A stretch of 45,580 nucleotides of DNA. Origin: Phenylobacterium sp. (GTDB lineage: Bacteria > Pseudomonadota > Alphaproteobacteria > Caulobacterales > Caulobacteraceae). Below, piece by piece: positions 22,768-32,581 of this stretch (positions within the stretch are counted from its first letter, which is position 1; every line of letters begins with the position of its first letter). Below the pieces are notes generated by a model that worked only from the letters and a program-made list of their open reading frames with translations, did no database searches and was not told the DNA's origin. The translations under genes were made by a program, and so were the position numbers. The stretch covers positions 1-45,580 of the forward strand of contig PLEH01000185.1 in NCBI GenBank assembly GCA_003136395.1. Reading direction: 5' to 3'.

Positions 22768-25404
22768 ATGCAGCTGAAACTGAACCGCGCATTGTGCGCG
22801 ACCACCGCCTTGGCCACGAGCCTGCTTCTGGCTGGCAGCGCGTTCGCGCAGTCGACCGCCACGCAAGTCCAAGAACTGATCGTCACCGGCGCCCGTGGGC
22901 AGCCGACGGTCTCCGGAGTGATCACCCAGGTCCAGGAGGCCAAGGACGTCGCGATCATCAACCAGGAGTTCTTCTCGCACCAGGCGGCGGGCCAGAACTT
23001 CGCCCAGCTCATCAACCTGCTGCCGGGCGTGAGCTACACCTCGGAGGACTCCTACGGCAACCTGTCGGGCGACCTGCGCATCCACGCTTTCGACGGTCCG
23101 CACATCGGCATCACCATCGACGGCGTGCCTGTCAACGACTCCGGCAACTACGCCATCTTCCCCGGCGAATATCTGCTGCCGGAAATCACCGACCACATTA
23201 CGGTGAACCTGGGCGCCACCTCGGTGGACAGCCCGACCGCGTCGGCGCTGGGCGCCTCCGTCGACATCATCTCGAAGATTCCGACCAAGGATCGTGAGCT
23301 GATCATTGCGCCCACCGTCGGCAGCAACAACCTCACCCGCTACTATGTCGAAGGCGAAACCGGCGAGTTCGGCCCCTGGGGCACCCGCTTCATGCTGTCC
23401 GCCAACTACGACCACTACGACAAGTTTGTCGGCGCCGGCGACGAACTGAAGGAGGGCTTCGACGCCCGCATTTACCAGCCGCTGAAGGGCAGCGACTTCG
23501 TGAGCCTGGCGGCCGGCTTCCTGCTCGAGCATGACTACTTCTACGACACGTCCTCGCCGGCCCAGTTCGACCAGCCGCAGTTCGGCATCGGCAAGAACAA
23601 CCTCGACTACAACACCCAGTGGGCGCCCCCGACAGCGATCTTCAACCACATCGACACCCCGCCGGTGGGACCTCCAACCTCCCAGATAATTAACAAGGGC
23701 ATTAATCCCGGCTTCCTGCAGGGCAATGACCCGTTCGGCGGCGGTCTGGAAGGCAACTACTGGGGTCTGCACCCGAACCCGGTGATCTTCGGCACCATCC
23801 GCGGCACCTCAAAGTTCTCGATCAACGACAAGCTGAGCGTGACCTTCGACCCGTCGTTCTTCTACACCCTGGCCAACGGCGGCGGCGTGTTCGCCACCAA
23901 GGAGAACGATCCCCGCCTGAAGGGCAACAACGTCAACGCGCCCGGCGTCGACCTGAACGGCGATGGCGACACGCTGGACACGGTCAACCTCTACGGCCCC
24001 AGCAACACCAACACCCGCCGCTACGGCCTGCTGACGGCGGTGCTCTACGACCTGGACGAAAACAATCACTTCTCGCTGAACTACACCTTCGATGACGCCC
24101 ATCACCGCCAGACCGGCGAGCTGGGCTATATCGATCCGGTGACCGGCCTTCCCGGCAGTATCTTCGGCGGTAAGGATGGCTGGGGTTCGACCAAGGTGAA
24201 GACGTCCGACGGAAGCATCCTGCGCACCCGCGACCGCGCCTCCGTCGCCCTGCTGAACCAGGTCGCCGCCAACTACATCGGCAAGTTCATGGATGACCGC
24301 CTGCACATCAACATCGGGGTGCGGGCGCCCTTCTTCAAACGCGAACTGAACCAGTTCTGCTACACCTTCAACGGCACGACGGTGCAGTGCGACTCGGTCG
24401 ATCCGACCCTGGTGCAGAGCGCATTGGCGAAGGACATCGCGGCCTTCTCGACGGCGCCGGCCAACGCCAAGCCGAGCAATGCGGTCAACCTGAACACCAT
24501 CCTGCTCGGCGCCGGTTCGACCACCATCAAGTACGACCCGCTCACCGGCCTGCCAAACTTCCGCCTGCCGTTCCGTCAGACCGTCAACTACAAGCACGTG
24601 CTGCCGAACGTCGGCGTCACCTATCGGCTGAGCGACGCCCAGCAGGTCTACGCCACCTACGCCCAGGGCTTCTCAGCGCCGAAGACCGACGACCTCTACA
24701 CGTCTGCGACGGCGGTGGTGCAGCCGGAAAGCTCGGACAACTACGCGGTTGGCTGGCGCTATCAGACGAGTGCGATCACCACTTCTTTCAGCCTCTGGGA
24801 TGTCGAGTGGAAGAACCACATCGTCCAGTCCTTCGACCCGACCGACCCGACGGTGAGCATCGACCGCAACCTCGGCAACATCCGCATCTACGGTGTCGAC
24901 CTGGAGGCCGGTGCGCATCCCTTCGAGCACTTCACGATCTACGCCAACGCCGAGTTCTCCAAGAGCAAGGTGATGTCGGACGAAGTGGTCGCCACGGCCG
25001 GCACGCTGGCGCTCGCCCTGCCCACCAAGGGCAAGGAACTGGTGCTGTCGCCTGACCAGGCCTACTCGATGAACGCGCGCTATGACTTCGGCTGGATCGA
25101 TGTCGGCGGCAATGTCGAGTACAAGGCCAAGCGGTTCCTCGACGACATGAATACCGTCTCGATGCCCGACACGACCTTCGTGAATGTCGATGCCCGCATG
25201 CCAATCACCTGGTGGGGCGCGCAGAACACCTACCTGCAGTTCAACGTCTCCAACCTGACCAACACCCGCCAGCCCGACCGTGTCTCCTCGGTCACCAACG
25301 CCACCGCGGTGGTGGTGCCGGGCGGCACAATCGGGGCGAAGTCGTTCTTCTACACCTACAACGCCCCGCGGACCCTCTCGGTCACGTTGCACGCGCAGTT
25401 CTAG
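22768..25404 (+). CDS. TonB-dependent outer-membrane receptor
   Basis: This 878-residue receptor has a signal peptide (ALATSLLLAGSAFAQ), a short segment QVQELIVTGARG typical of the TonB-box region, a plug domain (about 45-170, with QLINLLPGVSYT and IDGVPVND) and a 22-strand barrel ending in the terminal phenylalanine (TLHAQF). Barrel marks include YATYAQGFSAPKTDDLY near 630 and VDARMPITWW near the end. AGAGGGG precedes the ATG. The ligand is not known; the agmatine genes downstream are separated by a terminator, so a polyamine link is weak. Confidence 0.93.
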   Translation: MQLKLNRALCATTALATSLLLAGSAFAQSTATQVQELIVTGARGQPTVSGVITQVQEAKDVAIINQEFFSHQAAGQNFAQLINLLPGVSYTSEDSYGNLSGDLRIHAFDGPHIGITIDGVPVNDSGNYAIFPGEYLLPEITDHITVNLGATSVDSPTASALGASVDIISKIPTKDRELIIAPTVGSNNLTRYYVEGETGEFGPWGTRFMLSANYDHYDKFVGAGDELKEGFDARIYQPLKGSDFVSLAAGFLLEHDYFYDTSSPAQFDQPQFGIGKNNLDYNTQWAPPTAIFNHIDTPPVGPPTSQIINKGINPGFLQGNDPFGGGLEGNYWGLHPNPVIFGTIRGTSKFSINDKLSVTFDPSFFYTLANGGGVFATKENDPRLKGNNVNAPGVDLNGDGDTLDTVNLYGPSNTNTRRYGLLTAVLYDLDENNHFSLNYTFDDAHHRQTGELGYIDPVTGLPGSIFGGKDGWGSTKVKTSDGSILRTRDRASVALLNQVAANYIGKFMDDRLHINIGVRAPFFKRELNQFCYTFNGTTVQCDSVDPTLVQSALAKDIAAFSTAPANAKPSNAVNLNTILLGAGSTTIKYDPLTGLPNFRLPFRQTVNYKHVLPNVGVTYRLSDAQQVYATYAQGFSAPKTDDLYTSATAVVQPESSDNYAVGWRYQTSAITTSFSLWDVEWKNHIVQSFDPTDPTVSIDRNLGNIRIYGVDLEAGAHPFEHFTIYANAEFSKSKVMSDEVVATAGTLALALPTKGKELVLSPDQAYSMNARYDFGWIDVGGNVEYKAKRFLDDMNTVSMPDTTFVNVDARMPITWWGAQNTYLQFNVSNLTNTRQPDRVSSVTNATAVVVPGGTIGAKSFFYTYNAPRTLSVTLHAQF

Positions 25405-25430
25405 GAGCGGGTTCCGCGAAACCGACATAG

Positions 25431-25462
25431 GGGGCGGTCCGGCGACGGGCCGCCCCTTTTCG
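25431..25462 (+). terminator. Intrinsic terminator after the TonB receptor
   Basis: GGGGCGG (25431-25437) pairs with CCGCCCC (25450-25456), followed by TTTT. Confidence 0.75.
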
Positions 25463-25540
25463 TTGGGCGGACGCAACGCCGCTTGACGACGGCGGCGCCG
25501 CGGCCCATTTGCCCGCGGCTCGGGGTCTCTGAGGCATTCC

Positions 25541-26560
25541 ATGACCGTCACCGTTCCCGCCGAGTGGGCGCCCCATAGGGCCATGTGGCTGGGTTTCCCC
25601 AGCCATGCGGAGCTGTGGGAGGACGACCTGCCCGCGGCCCAGGCCGAGGTGGCGGCGTTGGCCCGCGCGCTGGCCGGCCCCGGCGGTGAGCGCGTGCGGC
25701 TGATGACCGGTACGCCAGAGGGTGCGGACGAGGCGCGGCGGCTGCTGGGCCAGGCGGCCGAGGTCGAGATCGTCACCGGCGCCTTCGGCGACATCTGGCT
25801 CAGGGACACCGGCCCGATTTTCGCCCGTGGGCCGCAGGGGCTGGTCGCTCAGGGGTTCCGCTTCAACGGCTGGGGCGGCAAGTACCAGCTGCCGCACGAC
25901 GACACGGTGGCCGGCCAGATCGCCGCGGCGGCCGGTGCGCCGCTCAACGAATTCGGCTTCATCCTCGAGGGCGGGGCGCTGGATCACGACGGCGAGGGCA
26001 CGGTGCTGACCACCGACCAGTGCCTGCTGAACTCAAACCGCAATCGCGGCTGGAGCCAGGCCGATGCGGAGGCCGCCCTGGCCCAGGCGCTGGGCGCGAC
26101 GAAGGTGCTCTGGCTGGGCGAGGGCCTGGCCAACGACCACACTGACGGTCACGTGGACAACCTGGCGCGCTTCGTGGCGCCGGGCGTCGTCGCCTGTCCG
26201 GTGGCCTATGGCCGAGGCGACCCCAACGCCCGGGCCTATGACGACGCGGCCAGCCGCCTCGCCGGCATGACCGATGCGGCCGGCCGCAAGCTGCAGGTCA
26301 TGCGCATTCCCTCGCCCGGCTGGATCGACGGGCCAAATACCGGCAAAGGCGGGCGCAAGGCCGCGCCGGCCAGCCACATGAATTTCCTGATCGCCAATTC
26401 CGCCGTGATCGTGCCGATCTACGCCGAAACCCCCGGGGCCTTCGCCGTCCAGGCGCTGGAGCACCTGTTCCCCGGCCGCCAGGTGATCGGCCTGCCGTCG
26501 CGGGCGATCCTCACCGGCGGCGGATCCTTCCACTGCATCACCCAGCAGGAGCCCGCCTGA
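25541..26560 (+). CDS. aguA: Agmatine deiminase
   Basis: A 339-residue enzyme of the peptidyl-arginine-deiminase fold, converting agmatine to N-carbamoylputrescine. Residues expected for catalysis are present: WLRDTGPIF, NDHTDGHVDN with the catalytic His/Asp, and the nucleophilic Cys near the end in GGGSFHCITQQEP. The opening EWAPHRAMWLGFP is characteristic. The next gene carries out the following step and overlaps it by 1 base. Confidence 0.95.
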   Translation: MTVTVPAEWAPHRAMWLGFPSHAELWEDDLPAAQAEVAALARALAGPGGERVRLMTGTPEGADEARRLLGQAAEVEIVTGAFGDIWLRDTGPIFARGPQGLVAQGFRFNGWGGKYQLPHDDTVAGQIAAAAGAPLNEFGFILEGGALDHDGEGTVLTTDQCLLNSNRNRGWSQADAEAALAQALGATKVLWLGEGLANDHTDGHVDNLARFVAPGVVACPVAYGRGDPNARAYDDAASRLAGMTDAAGRKLQVMRIPSPGWIDGPNTGKGGRKAAPASHMNFLIANSAVIVPIYAETPGAFAVQALEHLFPGRQVIGLPSRAILTGGGSFHCITQQEPA

Positions 26561-27438
26561 TGACCCGCAAGATCAAGGTGGCGGCGCTCCAGGCGTCCTT
26601 CGGCATGGACCTCGGCGCCAACATCGCCCGCGTGGCCGAACTGATCCGCGAGGCCGCCGGCCAGGGCGCCCAGGTGATCCTGCCGCCGGAGCTGTTCCAG
26701 GGTCCCTACTTCTGCGTCGCCCAGGAGGAGCGCTGGTTCAAGGAGGCGCATTCGTGGAAGGCGCACCCCTGCGTCACCGCGCTCGCGCCGCTGGCCGCGG
26801 AGCTCGGCGTGGTGATCCCGATCTCGATCTTCGAGCGGGAGGGGCCGCATTATTTCAACAGCATCGTGGTGGCCGACGCCGACGGCTCCCTGCTCGGCGT
26901 CTACCGCAAGAGCCACATCCCCGACGGTCCCGGCTATATGGAGAAGTACTATTTCCGGCCCGGCGACACCGGCTTCAAGGTCTGGGACACCCGCTTCGGA
27001 CGCCTCGGCGTCGGCATCTGCTGGGACCAGTGGTACCCCGAGGCCGCTCGCGCCATGGCGTTGATGGGCGCCGAGGTGCTGCTCTATCCCACCGCCATCG
27101 GCTCGGAGCCGCACGACGCCACCCTCGACACGGCGGCTCCCTGGCGGCGCGCCATGCAAGGGCACGCGGTCTCCAACGTGATCCCGGTGGTGGGCGCCAA
27201 CCGCACCGGCTTCGAGCCTTGGGAGAACTATCCCAACGGCGGCCAGAGCTTCTATGGCTCGAGCTTCATCGCCGACCATCGCGGGGACTTGGTCGCCGAC
27301 TTCGGGCGCGAGGACCAAGGTGTGCTCAGCGCCGAATTCGACCTCGATTTCCTGGCCACCCACCGCGCCGCCTGGGGCTTCTTCCGCGACCGTCGGCCCG
27401 ACCTCTATGGCGCGCTCACGCAAGGCAGGCCCGCTTGA
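26560..27438 (+). CDS. aguB: N-carbamoylputrescine amidohydrolase
   Basis: A 292-residue nitrilase-family enzyme, releasing putrescine, ammonia and CO2 from N-carbamoylputrescine. The Glu-Lys-Cys triad is visible in LPPELFQGPYFC, YRKSHIPDGPGY and GVGICWDQWYPEAAR. Together with aguA it gives the arginine-decarboxylase route to putrescine; the decarboxylase is not in the window. ATG overlaps the aguA stop. Confidence 0.95.
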   Translation: MTRKIKVAALQASFGMDLGANIARVAELIREAAGQGAQVILPPELFQGPYFCVAQEERWFKEAHSWKAHPCVTALAPLAAELGVVIPISIFEREGPHYFNSIVVADADGSLLGVYRKSHIPDGPGYMEKYYFRPGDTGFKVWDTRFGRLGVGICWDQWYPEAARAMALMGAEVLLYPTAIGSEPHDATLDTAAPWRRAMQGHAVSNVIPVVGANRTGFEPWENYPNGGQSFYGSSFIADHRGDLVADFGREDQGVLSAEFDLDFLATHRAAWGFFRDRRPDLYGALTQGRPA

Positions 27439-27968
27439 TCGAGACGGACCGGCTGATCCTGCGGGTCTGGCGTGACGCGGACCTTGAGCCCTATGCCGAC
27501 ATCATGGTCGACCCGGAGGTCGGCAAGTGGCTGGGCGGCCCGTTCAGCCGCGACCAGGCCTATGAGCGGGTGGTGCGCTTCACGCAGAGCCTCGACGAGA
27601 CGGGGCTCGGGCGCCTGGCCATCGAGCGCAAGAGCGACGGGCGGATGATCGGTCATTGCGGCCTGGCGCCGACGCCTGAGGGCCTCGCGCCTGTCCTCAT
27701 GGGGCTGGAGATCGGTTGGGCGCTCGCGCCCGACGCCTGGGGCTCCGGGTTCGCGGTGGAGGCCGCCCGCGCGGTAATCGCGGACGGCTTCGCCCGCACC
27801 GACGCGCCGGAAATCCTGGCGTTCACCGGGACCACGAACCTCCGTTCGCAGGCGGTGATGCAGCGGCTGGGGATGACCCGCATGGCGGCGCGCGACTTCG
27901 ACCATCCCCTGCTGGCGGCGGACCACCCGCTGAGACGACACATCGTGTTCGCGTCGCCCCGGCCCTAG
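27435..27968 (+). CDS. GNAT-family N-acetyltransferase (RimJ/RimL-like)
   Basis: A 177-residue acetyltransferase starting IETDRLILRVWRDADLEPYA, the usual RimJ/RimL opening. Acetyl-CoA binding is expected around LGLEIGWAL-like strand MGLEIGWALAPDAWGSGFAV, followed by helix EAARAVI; TGTTNLRSQAVMQRLGM is the typical closing motif. The proposed start is a TTG overlapping the aguB stop (TTGA), since no ATG lies near the conserved start. Its position suggests, but does not show, a polyamine or arginine-related substrate. Confidence 0.82.
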   Translation: MIETDRLILRVWRDADLEPYADIMVDPEVGKWLGGPFSRDQAYERVVRFTQSLDETGLGRLAIERKSDGRMIGHCGLAPTPEGLAPVLMGLEIGWALAPDAWGSGFAVEAARAVIADGFARTDAPEILAFTGTTNLRSQAVMQRLGMTRMAARDFDHPLLAADHPLRRHIVFASPRP

Positions 27969-28072
27969 CCGGCCGGGCAGTTCGGCGCCGGCGCGGCGCC
28001 CAGCATCAGGACGGCCGCGCCGGTCAGAACCAGGGATCGGATCAAGTCAGCGTCGCTAATTCTTGAAGAGGG

Positions 28073-28963
28073 TCAGGACCGCAGAACGGTCATGCCATTC
28101 TTGATGACGGTGGCCCCGCGCGCCTTGACGCGGGCTTCGAACGAAATCACTGGCCCGTCCTTCCAGAGATCGACGGTGATGGTGTCGCCCGGGAACACCG
28201 GCGCGGAGAACCGCGCCTGGTGGCTGAGGATCTGCTCCGGATCGAAGTCGGTGATCGCCTGCAGCACCGCGCGGCAGGTGATGCCGTAGGTGCAAAGCCC
28301 GTGCAGGATCGGCCGCGGGAAGCCGGAGCGCTTGGCGCTCTCGGGGTCGGAGTGCAGCGGGTTGCGGTCGCCGTTCAGGCGGTAGAGCAGGGCCTGGTCC
28401 TCGCGGGTCTCGATGTCGACGGAAAGGTCGGCCTTGCGGCTTGGGATCTCGTGCGGCTCGGGCTGGCCCTCCGAGGGACCGCCGAACCCGCCGTCGCCGC
28501 GGGCGAAGGTCGAGCCGGTCAGAGTGGCGACCTTCTCGCCCGCCTCGTCGGTCCAGGTGGTCTCGTTGATGATGACCGCGCCCTTGTCCTTGCCCTTGTC
28601 GTAGGCGCCGATCGTGCGACCCTGGGCGGTGAAGGTCCCCGATGTGGGCAGCGGCCTGTGCAGCTCCACCTTCTGCTCGCCGTGCACCACCATCAGGAAG
28701 TTGATCTGGCTGGGCCGATGCCCCGGCTTCTGCTCGACCTGGTCGGCGCCGCGGGCCGGCCGGCCGCCGGCCGAGGAGAGCACGGTCGCCGCCGTCGGGA
28801 TCACCTTCAGGTTCTTCTCGTAGACGAAGGCCAGTTCCGTCTCGTTCATGGGGTCGCGCCCCATGCCGACGCCCAGCGCATAGAGCATCACGTCCTTGTC
28901 GCCGTAGGTAAAGGTGCGCGGCGCGGTCTTCTGATCGAGGATGTCCGGATAAAAGATGGGCAC
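28073..28963 (-). CDS. MaoC-type (R)-specific enoyl-CoA hydratase (hydratase 2-like)
   Basis: A 296-residue double hot-dog protein resembling the hydratase-2 part of peroxisomal multifunctional enzyme type 2. The N-terminal half has RTFTYGDKDVMLYALGVGMG; the C-terminal half carries the catalytic string YRLNGDRNPLHSDPESAKRS (Asp-His) and PRPILHGLCTYGI. It hydrates trans-2-enoyl-CoA. The GTG at 28963 is chosen because GGAGGA lies 6 bases before it; the frame is open to 29008. The 212 bases to the divergent SapC gene hold no clear motif. Confidence 0.88.
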   Translation of the reverse strand: MPIFYPDILDQKTAPRTFTYGDKDVMLYALGVGMGRDPMNETELAFVYEKNLKVIPTAATVLSSAGGRPARGADQVEQKPGHRPSQINFLMVVHGEQKVELHRPLPTSGTFTAQGRTIGAYDKGKDKGAVIINETTWTDEAGEKVATLTGSTFARGDGGFGGPSEGQPEPHEIPSRKADLSVDIETREDQALLYRLNGDRNPLHSDPESAKRSGFPRPILHGLCTYGITCRAVLQAITDFDPEQILSHQARFSAPVFPGDTITVDLWKDGPVISFEARVKARGATVIKNGMTVLRS

Positions 28964-29175
28964 GAATGGTCCTCCGATTATGGGCTGGCCCCCTCTTTTC
29001 TCAGGCAAACACGGGCGGCCGCTGAATTATGCCCAGGATCAAAGCCCCTCGGACCTGAGCGTGCAAGCGGCCAGGGGCCGCATTTGCGAGCGGGGGCCTG
29101 ATCGGCTAGAAGCGGCGACTTCCCGTGGGCGGCCCCTTTCGCCCGCGCGGCCCTCCTCGTTCTCGAAGGCGCTTC

Positions 29176-29970
29176 ATGACGACCACCGCCCAGCCTGGCA
29201 TCACCGGCAACGTCCTCTTCTACCAGCAGCCCGAGCCGCTCTCGCCCGAAGTCCACGGCAAGATGGGCGTCAGGAGCATGGACGGCCCGTTCGGCTTCGC
29301 GAGGGTGGGCCACGCCATTCCACTGACCGTGGGCGAATTCCCGCCGGCCGCCATGACCGGCCCGATCATCTTCGTGGGCGACGAGAAGCTGCCGATCTCG
29401 GTGATGGGCCTGAACGCCGGGGAGAACATGTTCCTGCGCGAGGAAGGCCTGTTCGAGGCCGGAGCCTATGTGCCGGCCTATATCCGCCGCTATCCGTTCG
29501 TCTTCGCCAACGACGACAACGCCAAGCAGATGGTGCTGTGCGTCGACCGCGCCGCCGAGTTCTTCGCGGAAACCGACCCGGACCTGCCGTTCTTCGAGGC
29601 CGACGGCCAGCCCAGCCAGTACACCAAGAACTGCATCGAATTCTGCAACAACTTCGAGATCGAGCGGCAACGGACCGCGAGCTTCGTGCAGCTGCTCAAG
29701 GACCTGGATCTGTTCGAGACCAAGACCGCCAGCTTCACGCCCCCCAATGCCGACGGCACCCCGGGTGAGCCCCAGAAGATCGCCGAATATTTCGGGGTCT
29801 CCGAGGAGAAGCTGAATGCGCTGCCGGCCGACAAGTTTATCGAGCTGCGCGACAACGGCGCGCTGCCGCAGATCTACGCCCACCTGATCTCGCTGCTCTG
29901 CTGGGACCGGCTGATCGCCTTGACCCTGCAGAAGCAGGCGCTGGCGCAGCCGGCCGCCGCCAACAGCTAG
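29176..29970 (+). CDS. SapC-family protein
   Basis: A 264-residue protein with the SapC opening HAIPLTVGEFPPAA (about residues 48-61), FVGDEKLPISVMGLNAGENM and YIRRYPFVFAND. SapC was first described beside S-layer genes of Campylobacter; in Alphaproteobacteria the family occurs widely without S-layer genes and has no firm function, although it often neighbours tryptophan halogenases or TonB receptors. No signal peptide is seen, so it should be cytosolic. ATG 29176 has AAGG upstream. Confidence 0.85.
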   Translation: MTTTAQPGITGNVLFYQQPEPLSPEVHGKMGVRSMDGPFGFARVGHAIPLTVGEFPPAAMTGPIIFVGDEKLPISVMGLNAGENMFLREEGLFEAGAYVPAYIRRYPFVFANDDNAKQMVLCVDRAAEFFAETDPDLPFFEADGQPSQYTKNCIEFCNNFEIERQRTASFVQLLKDLDLFETKTASFTPPNADGTPGEPQKIAEYFGVSEEKLNALPADKFIELRDNGALPQIYAHLISLLCWDRLIALTLQKQALAQPAAANS

Positions 29971-30359
29971 CGCGCGAAGACGCTCCGCGTCAGGCACGAG
30001 AAGACCAGCCGGCCCGCCTCGTCCAGGAGGTCGTGCTGGGCGATGATGATGCCCTTGCCGTCGCCCACCGGGTCTTTGGCCATGATGGTCATGCGCCCGC
30101 GCAGGAGTTCGCCGGCCGGCGGGTTACGCACCCAGCGCAATGCATCCACCCCGAGCCGCTTGGTCTGTGGCCAGTCGGTGTGGGCCAGCGCGTCCAGCTT
30201 GGCCCAGATCGCATAGACCATGGCGTCCGGCGCCCCGCGTTCCACCGCCCAGCCGGGAGTAAAGGCCGTGGCGAACGCCTGCAGGGCCTCGGGCTCCACC
30301 GCGGCCGCCCCCAGCGAGACCACCTGGCCGATCTGGATGTCGTCGAAGGAAGCTGGCAC
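29967..30359 (-). CDS. MaoC-like hot-dog protein
   Basis: A 130-residue single hot-dog domain. SFDDIQIGQVVSLGAAAVEP at the start and ALRWVRNPPAGELLRGRMTI with a closing VFSCLTRSVFAR match MaoC-like dehydratases, in which FxxGQ and a RW(I/V)xPVxxGD-type strand recur. The usual Asp-His pair of active hydratases (DxNPxH) is not evident: the corresponding region reads AFATAFTPGWAVERGAPD. It may thus bind acyl-CoA without hydrating it. It overlaps the SapC stop by 4 bases. Confidence 0.75.
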   Translation of the reverse strand: MPASFDDIQIGQVVSLGAAAVEPEALQAFATAFTPGWAVERGAPDAMVYAIWAKLDALAHTDWPQTKRLGVDALRWVRNPPAGELLRGRMTIMAKDPVGDGKGIIIAQHDLLDEAGRLVFSCLTRSVFAR

Positions 30360-30496
30360 GGGCGGGTCCTCAAGGATTCTGGAAGGCCGGATCCGGCGAT
30401 GATGCCGGTGCGCTGCCGGTCAAGTCGAGCGCCGCTTTGCGCAAGCCGCGAAGCCGGGCCATATACGCCCGATTGACGGGGCGTAACGAGGCGATG

Positions 30497-32581
30497 ATGC
30501 GGTTCTGGGCGAGCGTGATCCTGGCGCTGATGATGGCGCTTCCGGCGGCGGCCCAGGCCCCCGGCGCGACCCGCCATGTGGCCGCCGAGCTGGTGGCCGA
30601 CCATCAGGGGCTGGCGCCGGGCGGGACCATCCATGTCGCGCTGCGCCAGCAGATCCAGAAGGGCTGGCACACCTATTGGCGCAATTCGGGGGACTCAGGC
30701 GAGCCGACCCGGATCAAATGGACCCTTCCCGCGGGCTGGCAGGTGGGCGAGTTCACCTGGCCGGCCCCGCAGCGCATCCCCGTCGGCCCCCTGATGAACT
30801 ATGGCTACGAGGGCGAGGTCCTGTTGCCGATGGCGGTGACCGCGCCGGCGACCGCCAGGCCCGGCGACAAGGTCACGCTGCATGCCGCGGTCTCGCTGCT
30901 GGTCTGCGCCGAGGTCTGCATCCCCGAGGACGATGCGCTCAGCATCACGCTTCCGGTCACGGCAGGGCCTGCGCCGGTGGATTCGAAGTGGGCCGGCCCG
31001 ATCGCCCATGCGTTCGCCGCCGCGCCCCAGCCCGCCGGGCTGACGGCGACCTTCCAGCCGCACGGTCCGAGCGTAGCGCTCGCCATCACCGGCGCGGCGC
31101 TCAAGGGCGCGGACCTGGCCGGGGCCTATTTCTATCCCTTCGACGCCACCGTCATCGACCACGCCAAGCCGCAGGCCATCGAGGGCGGCAAGCAGGGACT
31201 TACCCTGACGCTGACCTCCGGCTACGCCTTCCAGGGCGGCAAGGCGCCGCCGACGCTGGCCGGTGTCCTGGCCTTCGGCGGCAAGGCCTATGAGGTCGCC
31301 GCGACCGCCGGCGCGCCGCCGCCCGGCGCCTCGGGCCTTGGGCCTCCGGCCGCGAAAGGCGCGCCCGGCGCGGATCTCGGCCTCGCGGCCGCCGCCCTCT
31401 TCGCCTTCCTAGGTGGCCTGATCCTCAACCTGATGCCCTGCGTCTTCCCGATCCTGGCCATGAAGGCCGCCTCGCTCGCCGGCCACGGCGGGGAGAGCAT
31501 GGCGGCCAGGCGCCAGGGGCTGGCGTTCGGGGCGGGGTCGATCGCAACCTTCCTGGCGCTGGCGGGCGGGCTGATCGCGCTCAAGGCCGCGGGTTCCGCG
31601 GTCGGCTGGGGCTTCCAGCTGCAGTCCCCGCCCGTGGTGGCGGTCCTGGCGCTGCTGATGCTGGCGGTGGCGCTGAACCTTTCGGGCCTGTTTGAGGTCG
31701 GAACCTCGCTTCAGGGCGCGGGCTCGGGCCTCGCCAACAAGAGCGGCTTGGCCGGCGCCTTCTTCACCGGCGCCCTGGCGGTGGTGGTGGCCGCACCCTG
31801 CACGGCGCCCTTCATGGGTCCGGCCTTGGGCTGGGCGCTCACCCAGACGCCGGCGGCCGCCCTGACGGTCTTCCTGTTCCTGGGCCTCGGCTTCGCCGCG
31901 CCCTTCGTGCTGGTGGCCTATGCGCCGGGCGTGCTCTCGCGCCTGCCCAGGCCCGGCCCCTGGATGGAGACCTTCCGCAAGGCGCTCGCCTTCCCGATGT
32001 ACGCCGCGGCGGCCTGGCTCACCTGGGTCCTGGCCCAGCAGGCGGGGCCGGAAGACCTCGCCAAGCTGTTCACCGCCGCGATCCTGGTGGCGCTCGCCGG
32101 CTGGCTGCTGGGGTTGCGGCAGCGCCGGGCGGCGACGGGCGGTTTGACCACGGTGACGGAGATGATCGTGTTCATGCTGGTGGTCCTGTCGGTGACCGCC
32201 GTCGCCTGGCCGGAGAACAAGGTCGCCGAACTGTCCACCGAACCCTACAGCCCCGCCCGCGTCGCCGAACTGCGCGCCGAGGGCCGGCCGGTGTTCGTCA
32301 ACTACACCGCCGCCTGGTGCGTCTCCTGCCAGGTCAACGACAGGGTGGCGCTTTCCACCCACGCGGTCGCCCAGGCCTTCGCGCGCCACAAGGTCGCCTA
32401 TTTGAAGGCCGATTGGACCAAGCGCGACGCCACCATCGCCGCTGAACTGGCCAGCCATGGCCGGGCCGGCGTGCCGCTCTACCTGATGTACGGGACGCAC
32501 GGCGGCGAGGCCGCCATCCTGCCGTCGATCCTGACGCCGGATATCGTGGTCAAGGCGGTGGAGGCCGCCGACAAATCGTGA
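30497..32581 (+). CDS. DsbD/ScsB-like thiol:disulfide interchange protein
   Basis: This 694-residue membrane protein carries electrons from cytosolic thioredoxin to the periplasm. It has a signal peptide (WASVILALMMALPAAAQA) and an N-terminal immunoglobulin-like domain (about 25-280) with paired Cys in LLVCAEVCIPEDD. Eight membrane helices follow (about 300-570), with the key Cys residues in NLMPCVFPILAM and AAPCTAPFMGP, and a C-terminal thioredoxin domain with YTAAWCVSCQVN. The N-terminal domain is of the ScsB/long-DsbD type. GAGG precedes the second of two adjacent ATGs (30497). It overlaps the next gene by 4 bases. Confidence 0.92.
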   Translation: MRFWASVILALMMALPAAAQAPGATRHVAAELVADHQGLAPGGTIHVALRQQIQKGWHTYWRNSGDSGEPTRIKWTLPAGWQVGEFTWPAPQRIPVGPLMNYGYEGEVLLPMAVTAPATARPGDKVTLHAAVSLLVCAEVCIPEDDALSITLPVTAGPAPVDSKWAGPIAHAFAAAPQPAGLTATFQPHGPSVALAITGAALKGADLAGAYFYPFDATVIDHAKPQAIEGGKQGLTLTLTSGYAFQGGKAPPTLAGVLAFGGKAYEVAATAGAPPPGASGLGPPAAKGAPGADLGLAAAALFAFLGGLILNLMPCVFPILAMKAASLAGHGGESMAARRQGLAFGAGSIATFLALAGGLIALKAAGSAVGWGFQLQSPPVVAVLALLMLAVALNLSGLFEVGTSLQGAGSGLANKSGLAGAFFTGALAVVVAAPCTAPFMGPALGWALTQTPAAALTVFLFLGLGFAAPFVLVAYAPGVLSRLPRPGPWMETFRKALAFPMYAAAAWLTWVLAQQAGPEDLAKLFTAAILVALAGWLLGLRQRRAATGGLTTVTEMIVFMLVVLSVTAVAWPENKVAELSTEPYSPARVAELRAEGRPVFVNYTAAWCVSCQVNDRVALSTHAVAQAFARHKVAYLKADWTKRDATIAAELASHGRAGVPLYLMYGTHGGEAAILPSILTPDIVVKAVEAADKS

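Noticed and set aside
22768..27438. TonB receptor as a polyamine importer linked to aguA-aguB
   Set aside because: A clear terminator (25431-25462) separates them, and nothing in the receptor sequence indicates the ligand.
27965..28045. Short minus-strand frame (26 codons, signal-peptide-like) between the GNAT and MaoC genes
   Set aside because: It reads like a truncated secreted protein start (LVLTGAAVLMLGAAPAP), but has only a TTG start and no ribosome site; too short to support.
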